Of a stretch of 64,000 nt of DNA, positions 11,510-23,500 are shown piece by piece. The notes below the pieces were generated by a model. It was not told where the DNA came from, did no database searches, and was given only the letters and a program-made list of their open reading frames with translations. The DNA lies in the NCBI RefSeq assembly GCF_000003815.2, contig NC_049981.1, positions 33,071,230 to 33,135,229 on the forward strand, given 5' to 3'. This stretch comes from Branchiostoma floridae (Eukaryota; Chordata; Leptocardii; Amphioxiformes; Branchiostomatidae). Made by a program: the position numbers and the translations under genes. How positions within the stretch are numbered: position 1 is the first letter of the stretch; every line of letters begins with the position of its first letter.

Positions 11510-14500
11510 TAATGGTGTATTCTTTCTAAAAAATACATGTACACAGCTTCACAATACACGCAACAGTATATATGTTACAAAGATATCTTTTATATAGCAA
11601 GTACTTGTTTCTTCTTCACATTCACGCAAACTACACGCCGTAATGTGTATCTAGAAGTAACGAAACTTGGTGACTTTTATGCAGCACCCTGGATTCCAAC
11701 CGAGCAAACAACGTTACTAACAACCGAGCAAACAACGTTACTAACAACCGAGCAAACAACGTTACTAACAACCGAGCAAACAACGTTACTAACAACCAAG
11801 CAAACAACGTTGCAGACAACCGAGCAAACAACGTTACTGACAACTTTGTCAACAAGCGTTCCCCAGACAACCGAAGATCAACTGACTACAAATGGTGGGT
11901 TCACGTTTCATATAATCTTGATCGCGCTCCTCTTTATTGCGAGGTATTTACGGATGAAGAAAGGTATAGAAATTACAGCTTTTATAAACACAACCTGAAT
12001 TCTATAATAAAAACACTTCTGACAGAAGGTTCAAGAATCATCGATGTTTACAATATTTGCCTATTCAGCAGCGTTCCCGATACCTGATCCGTGTGCTGTA
12101 ACGTCAGACCTGTTCTTCGTTCTGGACGGATCTGGCAGCGTCAGCGTTTCAGACTTCGACACAGTCAAACAGTTTGTTGTGGCAGTGGTCAGCGCTTTCA
12201 CCATCGGTTTATCTGACACTAGAGTTGGCGTGCTCCAATACTCAACTACCAGCTCGTGAGTATTTTTATGTGCTTTTTAAAAGTACAAAGCCGACAAGCT
12301 AGTAAAATTCTGCCAATGACTACATGCCCTGGTAGTGGGGAATTGATGAATTGTGACAGGTCATAACATATTTCAAATTGACAATCCAGATTGGAGTGTA
12401 ACCTGGGAGACCATCCTGATGAGGCATCTTTCGTCAGCGCCATCAACACCATGACGCGCCAGGGAGGAGGCACCAACACCGGAGCTGCGATGGAGTACGC
12501 ACGGCAGAACGCCGCCTGGAGGCCAGCACCTGTCTCAAGGGTACTAAAATCTAGATACTTGGCAGTATTACGACTATGTAAACTGAATGCATTTAACCCT
12601 ATTCAGACTGGCATTTTTTGTCAATTGGCGTTTTAGGCCCGCCCCTACTAACTCCTGTAACTCTTAAACGATTCATCATATGAACAACAATCATTCAAAG
12701 AATGATGTAAACACAATATAAAGAGATTTTTTAGAACTTTCACGCCATAGTTACATACTATGACGTCAATATGACGTCATCGATTCGGTTGTATTTGCTG
12801 ATACCATGGAAATGGGTATTCCCAGAAAGCGTCAAGGTGTAAAGTACAAAAGGTGTAAGGTACAAAAATGTTACAGCAAGTGCAGATAACAGAATGATAA
12901 TGTCTGTTACGACTTGTGTTGCCAATCACAATACCAATGACGGCAAGGTCATGCATATCTAAGATACCAGTTGGGCTTCGCCATCTAATGTCAACCACCT
13001 TGAATTAAAAAAAAATACATTTTCAAGCAAATAATTGCAAACTACAATGAAAATAAACGTTACGTCGATATAGGTTAGACAACCAGGTAATAAGATACGC
13101 CAAACAATGGTTAATCAAGCAACTGGATATGGTTTTAGAAACGGTCAGACGTTTCGGATAGTATCCAGTTTCCTTCGTCAGTGACACTGAAGAGATCTGG
13201 AAGAAACTGATCTTTTATACCCTAACTATGACTGCAGACAATTTTAGATATCCAATCGGAGACATTGTAACACAAATCATTGACTCATTTAATTAACTGT
13301 GTCTAAGCTTTGTTTCCCATTGAAATCCAAATTGTCTTCAGCTTGACTTTGCCCTACCTTTGTTTGCTGTTAGAATCCAAATTGTTTTCAGCTTGATTTG
13401 TCTTACAATGTCTCCGATTGGACATCTAAAGTTGTCTTCATTCATAGTTAGGGTATAAAAAATCAGTTTCTTTAGTGTCACTGACGAAGAATAGTGGATA
13501 CTATCCGAAACGTCTGAAAATAAACGTTCATTTAAACGTTTTTGCAAATTCTAAAGAATGATAAGCAGAATTCTTCATCTGGTCATATGACCATTTTCGA
13601 TTTGGGCCGATGGCGTCATCAAATAAGCATTATTATTCATATGTAATTATTGAATATTTTCTAGATAATACAAGGTTTATCTGTGTAAGAAACTAGCAGT
13701 ATAATAGCAAATAAACGTGAAAAATGTATTGTTGGAACAGAAATTAGCGTTTTTCGTCAAGAATGCCTGTCAACAAACGGCACTAAGCCATGGCAACACG
13801 AAAAGAATTAAGCATTTTGCAAACTTTGTGAGATTGCTGCCAAATGAATTTGAGGAAATTTTACCAAATTTGGTCGCTCTTGCATAATGGCGCTATGCGA
13901 CATGAAAGTTGCCGCAGGCCTCAAAAGCCCCCCTCCCCCGTCTGAATAGGGTTAAAACAAACAAAAGGTACTCCATTCACTTAAGATTGCCCAGGCCTGC
14001 CTTGCCAGATATCTCATTTAAATATGATTATTAGGTACTTGGATATTGAAATGAGCCAAGTGCCAGTATATAGCTTGTAAATATGCAGTAGTTTGAGTGA
14101 TAATTGCCGCCCAGTGTCCCGCCTTCACTTTGCATCCCAATCAGGCGCTAATCTGTCCTGGTGAGGTAATTGCTCGCACTCAATATCTAAAATCTGAGGA
14201 AGTGCAAAGGAAAGGACAAGACAGTCGTGTGTTTATACATACAGAATACTGGTTCATGGCCACTAATGATTTCGACAAAACAAGAAACAATACACATCTG
14301 TGAAACGCTGGATGGGGATATGGGAATGCACGCGCTTTGATTAACTTTCATTCTATTTTCTAATCGTCATTTCTTTTTTCTTATTGATTCATTTTCTTTA
14401 ACCATAAATTTGACACTTGAATATGACACTATTGAGTTTGTCAATCACAGCAAACATGGAAGCTTCTTTGTTCAATCCTAAATTTCAGCAGGGGCAGCCA

Positions 14501-17500
14501 TTGTAAAAGTTGTATTTGCCACGGCGTATGTGTAGTCTGGTCTTTTGTCTCTGTCCGGGTGTGAACGACAAACAAAAAGTACCTTCTTCACAACCAGGGA
14601 GAGCTACAATCTAACCCATACAAAAGATGGGGAAAAAATCACAGTCTCATACTCAGATAGATGTTTGAAGTATTTGACATGCTTCTGAAAGTTTTAACCA
14701 CTCCCGCTGCTCTATAAACATTTATCAAAAATGTTATGCATCATACTTGAAGTGCTTCAGGTAAACTGCAAAAGAGCACAGCACAACATAAACACATTAG
14801 ATAGAAGACACCCTATATATTTCTATATAAACTCCCGGATGACCTAAATGACCAGACTTTTTTGCCCAATATAACAGTCGGGGAAAGGGCATTTCACCAA
14901 CATGGGCGTTTCTGATAAGGGAAGCACAGGATTCTAGCTATAAAAAGAAAAGAACATACGAGTTGAATTAGTGTGGCTATTTTCCTTTGTCGGAATAGAT
15001 CATATATATGGTTGTCTGCCTGGACCAACCTCCAAATAACTTATGTACAATTGTCTTGGGGGAAATATAGAAGGAGGAGACCAATGTCACTTTTTTCACG
15101 TTTTTCTACAAAAGTTTACACATCGAAGTATACTGTACATGCATTTGGGTGGATTTCAAATTCTTTTCATCATGGGCAATTTTACTCTGACAGCCCTAAA
15201 CAAACATTCTAATCAGTAATGATAACAAACATGGCGACAGGCCAGAATCATTATGGCTGTAGATTGCATAGTATTCTCTAATGATTTGTTGTTCTCATGG
15301 TCAGTTTTATACACTATTTCATGCAAACTATAGCAGCCCGTATTATGTCTTACTTCTCAAAGCACAGAATTTGGCTCTCTGTTCTATTATGGAGCGTTCG
15401 AAAAAATTGTTGGACCAAAATCGCGTCATTTCATACCCCAGTTTGGCAGTATTGAGTCAAGGAGGTTGTAATGTATTGAGCAAGGGGTTTTTTATATATA
15501 TCTGAGCTATATAACTTATCTCCAAGCAGAACTTGCGGTAGCATAAGATAGTATTAGTGAGGAGTTTCATTAGCCTCCGCCTTCCTTCCCAAGCTAATGA
15601 TGCTATCTTATGCCACGGCAAACTCCCTTCCTCGGCAAACCAAGCTCCTTCGGCAAAACCCCTTGCCCGGCGCATGAAAACGTAGCTAAAAGTTGAAAAT
15701 CGCGAACCAGCCGAATAGTACAGTCTCTTGACACCAGGGATTCAAAGCCGCGCTGCGGGGCCAAAATGCCCGGCCCAGTTGGTGGCGCTTGAACCCTACT
15801 TTTACATTTTGTACGGCTTTCTGGATGTGCATCTTGTAGAATCCATCTCCAACGTAAATAGAGAGACTGATTCTCTAAGACTGCCTAAAACTTTTCTCGT
15901 TCTATGAGCATAATAATCTTGCTACAAAACAACTGTTTATACCAACAGACTAGTCTACGCATAACAATAAACCTTGGTTCTTTTGTCATGGCACAAGTGC
16001 AAATTACAGCTAATTCCTTCCCATGGAGGTGCTAATTACGACCTGTCACGTTGAGTGATGGGCAGATTTACTAAAACATGGCTTACAGGGTAAAAATTGA
16101 TGGTACAAACTTCAAACCTTTGTAGAAAATGGTAGCAATGACTTAGAATGATTGAAAAGGAAATTAAATCGTTGGAAATGTCCTGTTCTACACTCAGGTG
16201 TAGTTGAATATATTGTACATGGTCTTTGTTTTGAGTTATAAGGTGATTATAGAAAAAGGTACCCTAAAATTATATGCATAAATGTAAAAAAATCAATATT
16301 TTTCACAGAGCAGGAACATGTTTCTCAATAAATCTCACTAGTTCTGAAAGGGAACATATGTCAGTATGTACTAAAAAAAATTCATTTAATTTGCGCGTTG
16401 GGAATGGTTTTCTAGACTTCATTTTGTTGGAAAAATTATACATCATAATAAATTGTAATATCTCAAAATTCAGAGTATGTAACTTCATAAATGACTCATG
16501 TTTGCATTCTTATAGTTGTGTTTTTCGTATACACCAGATTTGAGGCATTTTCAAGCTTCTATGACGGAGTTATGACAATTTTCCTACAGGACTTTGAAAG
16601 TAGTGCTCATATGCCCTGGGCCATCTTAAGTCAACAGAGTAACCTGAGACGGTATACAGCCAGCACTGTTAGTTATAATGCCAGCAATGAGACTAGCGAA
16701 TTAGAATCGAATTCACTGTAAGTTTTACTCTTCCAGATTATGATAGTTCTGACGGACGGAAAGGCATCTGACAGCGTGGTGGCGGCTGCCCAGGCTCTGG
16801 CCGCGGACCAAGTGACCGTGTTCGCCATTGGTGTGGGCAGCTTTGACCATTCGGAACTACTGGAGATTACCAACAACAAACCAGCCCGTGTGTTTGAGCT
16901 GGCTGCCTTTGACGCCATGGCTCAATACATTAGTCGGATTGCCCGGGCTGTCTGCAACGGTTAGAACAGAAATGGAACATTTAATTACACTCAGATGATC
17001 TGCTGATCGCGACTTCTTTACATGTACCAAATCGTATTGACTTTCTTTTTCGACATTCGTTCAAAACATTCTTGGCTTGTTAGGTCTAAGGCAGAGCGGT
17101 ATATATAATAATTTATAGTGTAATTTTTGTCAAGAAGGTTATCTTTTTAGTGTCCCTTGTTTCTGTCTTTCTGTACACAACAAAACAACGACAAGTCGAT
17201 GGATTTCCATGTTTTGTGGTTTTCGAGAGGACAAAGGTCTATATCAATAATAAACCCTCTACGGTACTGAAGCAGAAATGTGACATCTTCAAAATGAGAT
17301 GTTACTCTTACTTTGATTGTTGGCAAAACGCTCACGGATATAAAAAGCATCTTGCATCAATTGCTCACTTCATACCTAAGTCCTCCGTGTTGCCTCAGAT
17401 ATCCGGCTGGTCGGTGGATCTGGTGACCACGAGGGAAGGGTGGAAGTCTACCACAACGAGCAGTGGGGGACGGTCTGTGACGACAGTTGGACACAACCAG

Positions 17501-20500
17501 ACGCCGAGGTGGTGTGTCGCCAGCTGGGGTTCCCTGGTGCTGAGCGGGCAACAACTCTTGCCTCCTTTGGACAGGGTACCGGACAGATCTGGCTGGATGA
17601 TGTTGGGTGTACCGGGACTGAGTCACGTCTGCAAACCTGCAGTCACAGGGGATGGGGCAGCCATAACTGCGGACATCATAAAGATGCTGGAGTTGTCTGC
17701 AATGGTAAGTGGAATTTGTTGCCTTGCTTCGAGGGACTAAAGTGTGTATGTCTTAGATGCCCAGAAGTAAATACTCGAATGTATGTATTTTGAAGTAATT
17801 TACTGTTTCGTATTGAAAATTTTTAAAATACAACACAGGCACTTTCCTCTACGGAAGAAATAATTTAAAGGGTTAGTACAGAAATTGAACGATTAATCAC
17901 TCAGATCTGCCGAAATCTTTACATTTACCGAATCGTAATTATTGGTTTTCAACATTTCTGCAACACGTTCAATACATTTCTTGGTTTGTTAGATCTTATG
18001 CAATGTGACAAGCAGCTACTTTGTTGAATGTAATTCTCGCTTAGTGCTGACTTTGTCAAGAAGGTTATGTTTCTGTTGTCCCATAGACGGCATAACACAA
18101 GTTGTCGATGAATCTCCATGTTTTGTGGTTTTCGAGGGTCGAAGGTCTATTTCAATAGTAAACCATCTTTGGTACTGAAGAGGAAATGTGGCATCTTCAA
18201 AATGAGATGTTGGCAAACTGCTAATGGATATTAAAACTGGAGCATTTTGCATCAGTTCCGCACTCCCCAGATATCCGACTTGTTGGTGGATCCGGGGAAC
18301 ACGAGGGAAGGGTGGAAGTCTACCACGACGGACAATGGGGGACGATCTGTGACGACTGGTGGGGACAGACTGACGCCGAGGTGGTGTGCTGTCAGCTGGG
18401 GTTCCCTGGTGCTGAGCGAGCGACATCTCGGGCTTCCTTCGGTCAGGGAACCGGGCAGATCTGGTTGACTCGGGTCAGGTGCATCGGGAGTGAGTCACGT
18501 CTGCAAAACTGCAGTCACAATGGATGGGGCAATACTCCTTACTGCGGACATCATGAAGATGCTGGAGTTGTTTGCAATGGTATTAAAGTCGAATTTATTC
18601 CTTGGTAATAGAGATTTAAGTGTGTAAGTCATATATGCTGACAGAGAAATAGATACAGTCAAACCTGCCCAAGACGACCACACACGGGACCGGACAAAAG
18701 CGGTTAATTTAGACAGGTGGTCGCTGAGACGAGTATCGACTCACAACATGCCCGATGCATAGTATAAAGTACTGTTCGGTGTACCTTTCGAATTCAATGC
18801 CTGCCGTGATGTCCGGATAGCGTACGTACCCACGGGTGAATGTACAGTAATTTGTTGGACAAAAGCACTCACAAAGACCAGTCAAAATCCAACGCAAACT
18901 GGCCAATTTCGGCACAAACTAGCCAATTTCGGCCCCTGTTATCAACGAAAATAGATGACACCTCAAGGTTAAAAATGACGCGATCGTTATGGGCAGGAAT
19001 TTGGTCATGTGCGGTCCCAATTTTTGGAGGTCGCGATCGCGTTGGCCAGGTGGTCGTTGAGAAAAGGTCGCTTAAATCTTACGTCAATGGGAAAAAAATC
19101 GGGACCGAAAAAGCGGTCGTAATAGCCAGGTGATCGCTGAGAAGAGGTGGTCGCTTGAGCAGGTTTGACTGTACAAGACATGTAGCTTGGCTGATAGGTT
19201 TCGCCGCCTGCCATGGCACTAGCAATTTGTTTCCAGGTGTTTTTATTCAATTTTCCATACAGCCATTACAAAACTATGTCACAATTTCAGTCACTAAGCT
19301 CTTTAAACTCTTAAACTCTGTCTCTACTGTTAACAAGGAACCTGTCCACACCGAAAAAACAACAGCATGGAAACAAAAACAAGTACGGAGCCTACTGTCT
19401 TTTATCTTTTACTTCTCTCTATTCCCACAAGATCTCCGACTGGCAGGCGGAACTGTGGACCGCGAGGGAAGGGTGGAAGTTTTCCACAACGGACAATGGG
19501 GGACGGTCTGTGACGATGCCTGGGGACAGACTGACGCCGAGGTGGTGTGCCGTCAGCTGGGGTTGTCTGGTGCTGAGCAGGCAACAACTGGGGCTTCCTT
19601 CGGGCAGGGAACCGGGCCGATCTGGCTGGATGATATTGGGTGTACCGGAAGTGAGTCACGTGTACAAACCTGCAGTCACAGCGGATGGGGCAAACATAAC
19701 TGCGGTCATCATAAAGATGCTGGAGTTGTTTGTAATGGTAAGTTGAATTTGTGACAGTCTTGTTTCTCTGGATTTAAGCGTGTCAGTCACAGATGCTGAC
19801 AAAGATGTTTGGCTGATCAGTTTTGCCGTCTGGCAAGGTCGAATGAGGTATTTTATAGTGTCAATGGGATGAAAATGCACCTCTTAAAGCATCTCGTGGA
19901 TGGAAAACGATATAACCATTCGCCAGACTCTTCTCAAAGTGCAGAACCTCTCAGTCAGGAGACAGACCGGCAATGGCACTTCTTTTTTTCATTTTCCTCT
20001 AAAAAAACAAAACTGGCGAGTTGGAGGTTTCGAGCAAAGTGTTGTTGAAAAAAATAATTTTAAAAGAGTCTTTACATAACGGTACTAATTTTCGTGCCGT
20101 TCCAGATATCGTCAATTTTGGTACATGCACAAATGTCGAAGTGACTGATATCAAGAAACAGAGTCTCATCTCTTTTTTACAGAGTAAATAAAATCGCAAT
20201 AAAATAAAAGCCATAACAGTATGTACGTATGCTATCTGCAAAAAAAAATCTCTTATTTCCAAAGTAATTCCTTTTTTCATAATGCGAATGTTTAAGGATA
20301 GTTTGAATAGCATTGAACATGTGGAGATAATTCACAGACATAAACTTTCCTTAATGGAAAATGACTTTTCTTTCCGTGTTCACCATTTAATTGGCTCTGT
20401 TCACACGTTTGTCTAACTTTTTGTGCTGATAGCTCTGCATGGACATATTAAAAACTGTGATACAGTCGCTTGTTTTGTCACATCTAGATTATTGTGCTCC

Positions 20501-23500
20501 TATCCTCTCTTCGACTACACAGACACAATTAGATAAACTGCAAACCATGCAAAACCGTGCAGCCAGACTTGCTACCAACTCTACACTTTTCACCAGTTCT
20601 GACGACCTACTTTCCAGGCTAGGATGGCAAACAGTCAAAGAGAAATTATTCACCAGTACTATCTGTGCTTTTCATAAAATGCTGTCAGTTAAGGAACCGC
20701 AAGGAATATATGACAAGGTCAGAACAACCAACATCTCTCATAACCACAACACAAGACTTTCACACAAGGGGGGGTTCACTCTACCTAAAACCAGGACAAA
20801 AGCACTCACTAGGACATTCCAGTACAGATGCAATAAGACATATAACACACTACCGAGAAACATCTACGAACTATGCAGATTTCAAGAACATGATAAAAAA
20901 TTGGGTATACAAAACAAAACAGCACCACTGAGCACGTGGTGGTAGCATGGTGACAAGACAGTTTATGTTGTTAAGTATATCTATGGGACAAATAATGATA
21001 ACCTGCTGCTTTTCTATTACATGTATTTTATTCAGTAGTATTATTCTGTTCCTTTTGTAAATGCGTTAGTCATGGTTCATTTTGTTATTATTGATATTAT
21101 TTTCAGTTGTGGACAGTTAAGTACGTTATATTATTTCTTACCATCACGACTACTTTGTTTTGTAATTACTTCCAGCTGCTTATTTAGTTCATTCAAGTCA
21201 ATTATGCTTTGTTAATCATTACTTCTATTTATTTTCTACTTACAAATCCCAGACGATATTTCTGACTTTAATTTGACCTCTGATTTCTCACGTTCACTTT
21301 AAGTTACTCAGTTAATTTTGTTACTTTTCTGTTTACCAATTGTATAAGTTTTGTTGATTATGTTCGTTTTACTGTATATATCTATACGTGTCGGACTCCA
21401 GGAAGAATAGCGGTACCACTTCGGTGGTATCGCTAATGGAGATCCCAATAAAACAAACAAACAAACAATAGTTTGACTATGTCGGGTATATATGATTATG
21501 AAAAATCCTAGTTGAAATCATAATTGTCATCACAAATCCTTCACTGTACAAGCACCACGTCCACATCTAATTGGAGGTTTCTTATCATTAGACATACGGC
21601 TTGTTGGTGGATCCGGTGACCACGAGGGAAGAGTGGAAATCAACCACAACAGACAGTGGGGGACGGTCTGTGATGATAACTGGAGCCTGAGGGACGCCGA
21701 TGTGGTGTGCCGCCAGCTGGGGTTTCTTGGAGCCAAATCCGCGCCGTGTTGCTCCACCTTCGGTCGGGGGAGCGGCCGGGTCTGGCTGGATGAGGTGGGC
21801 TGCAGCGGGAGTGAGTCAAGTTTGGAAAGCTGCAGTCACGATGGATGGGGCAGTCACAACTGCGATCACTATGAAGATGCCGGAGTCGTCTGTATCAGTG
21901 AGTAGGGATTACATTTGTTGTTCGATCGAGGTAGGAATATGGGCTTGTTTGTCACTTTTATTCCATCTAAGATCTTAAATTCTACTGATTGAAGGGTACT
22001 TAAATGATGTTGATGGTTAACGGTAACCTGACGTACCTTGATATTTGGGATTATATTATTTGCGAAAATGAAAAATATGTAAATTTTACTTCAAAAAGTG
22101 TTGTATAAAGTAACTGTTGGGTAAATTCGTTCTTTCAGCAAGTCAAACAACACAACGTCCGTCGACACCAATAACTACGTCTTTTCCCTGGTCTTCAACA
22201 GCCAACCTGGGGTTAACTTTGGCGACATTTGCTGATAATGGTGAGTCTCTTTTTGTCACAGGAATTTATGGTACATATCTTACCTTCTTTCGACTCCGTT
22301 TCTATCAGTAGGAATGCCATCAAGGACTTTTGCTACAGTTGCTAGACATACCTCTAAAAGCTAGATGGTGACCGCTCTACCTAATCACCAAATCCAAAAA
22401 TTGCAGGTGACGTTAAAATATCAACTCTTGGAACTAGTAAGGATAGCTTCTTGTGTGGCTCCCGTGACAACGTTCAACTTGTTGAAACATTTACAAAAAA
22501 TTGTTTGAAAAGACGAAATAACACATCGAGACGGGGTGTAGAGACAGGTGTGTCCAAAATTCCAAACAAGTATTACGATTTCCCATCACTCAGGGATGTT
22601 GTTGACTTGGTAATCGAAGGGTCATGTAGAGAAAGTTCACAACAGGTTTATTTTTGTAGCCATGCCAATGATGAAACTTTGAAGAGTTGTGAGGATGAAA
22701 ACGGCACATGTATGTGTGTTACAGATCCTTGTAGTCCTGGTCAGCACCGAGTGCTGAATGAACCATGGCGGAACGTTGGACGTCGTGTCTCTTATCATTG
22801 TGACCGGAACTTCAACGGCGAGTGGTACCGCTTCATGGGCTTGGCCGGGTCCCAAATGCTAACGCGTAATCCCGGGAGAACCAGCACATGCGGCGCTACT
22901 TATCCGACATGGATGAACGGAACCCACCCGACACCTGCCGACGGAGAGGTGTCCCGTCAGGTGTGCTCTTACAGGTACAGCGGTGACTCCTGCAGGTACC
23001 CAGCAACCATCCAGGTGAAGGCGTGCCGTGCCGGGTACTACGTGTACAAGCTGCCCAGACGTAGTTGCAGCTATGGGTATTGCGGGGACACAGGTGTGTA
23101 ATTTGGTTTGTTGCCACTTAACGCTTTGCCATGTTTTTGTTACTTCATTGCGAATGATACTAGTAGTTTAAGATGCATACTTTCGAAAGGTCAAGAATGG
23201 CAAGCAGATGCAAAACTAGGATATAATGATATATCAATTCACTACCATCACGACCTGATGTAAATTAAGTACGTCAAGAATTATAGTAGTTTATGACAAA
23301 TATTACAAATAGCTGATGCGCTTCAAAAGGATATTCCTGTACATCTAAGGAACAGCAGATACTACAAACGTCAGGAAAATTTCCATACAAAATGTCAATC
23401 CAAATCTTATAAAATTCAAATTTACCTGAATTTAAGAGTGCTATCGTGCCAATGATATTAACACATGTTACATTTGTTTTGGGTGACGTGAACCAAATGT

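Larger units (their letters stand above)
16960..19800 (+). repeat. Tandem duplication units carrying SRCR exons 2-4 with their introns
   Basis: The intron before SRCR 2 (16960-17398) matches that before SRCR 3 (17870-18270): both have GGTTAG(A/T)ACAGAAAT(G/T)GAAC, the segment CCATGTTTTGTGGTTTTCGA and CATCTTCAAAATGAGATGTT. The sequence after SRCR 3 (18600-18650) matches that after SRCR 4 (19750-19800; GATTTAAG(T/C)GTGT(A/C)AGTCA). Exon plus flanking intron were therefore copied together. Confidence 0.85.
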
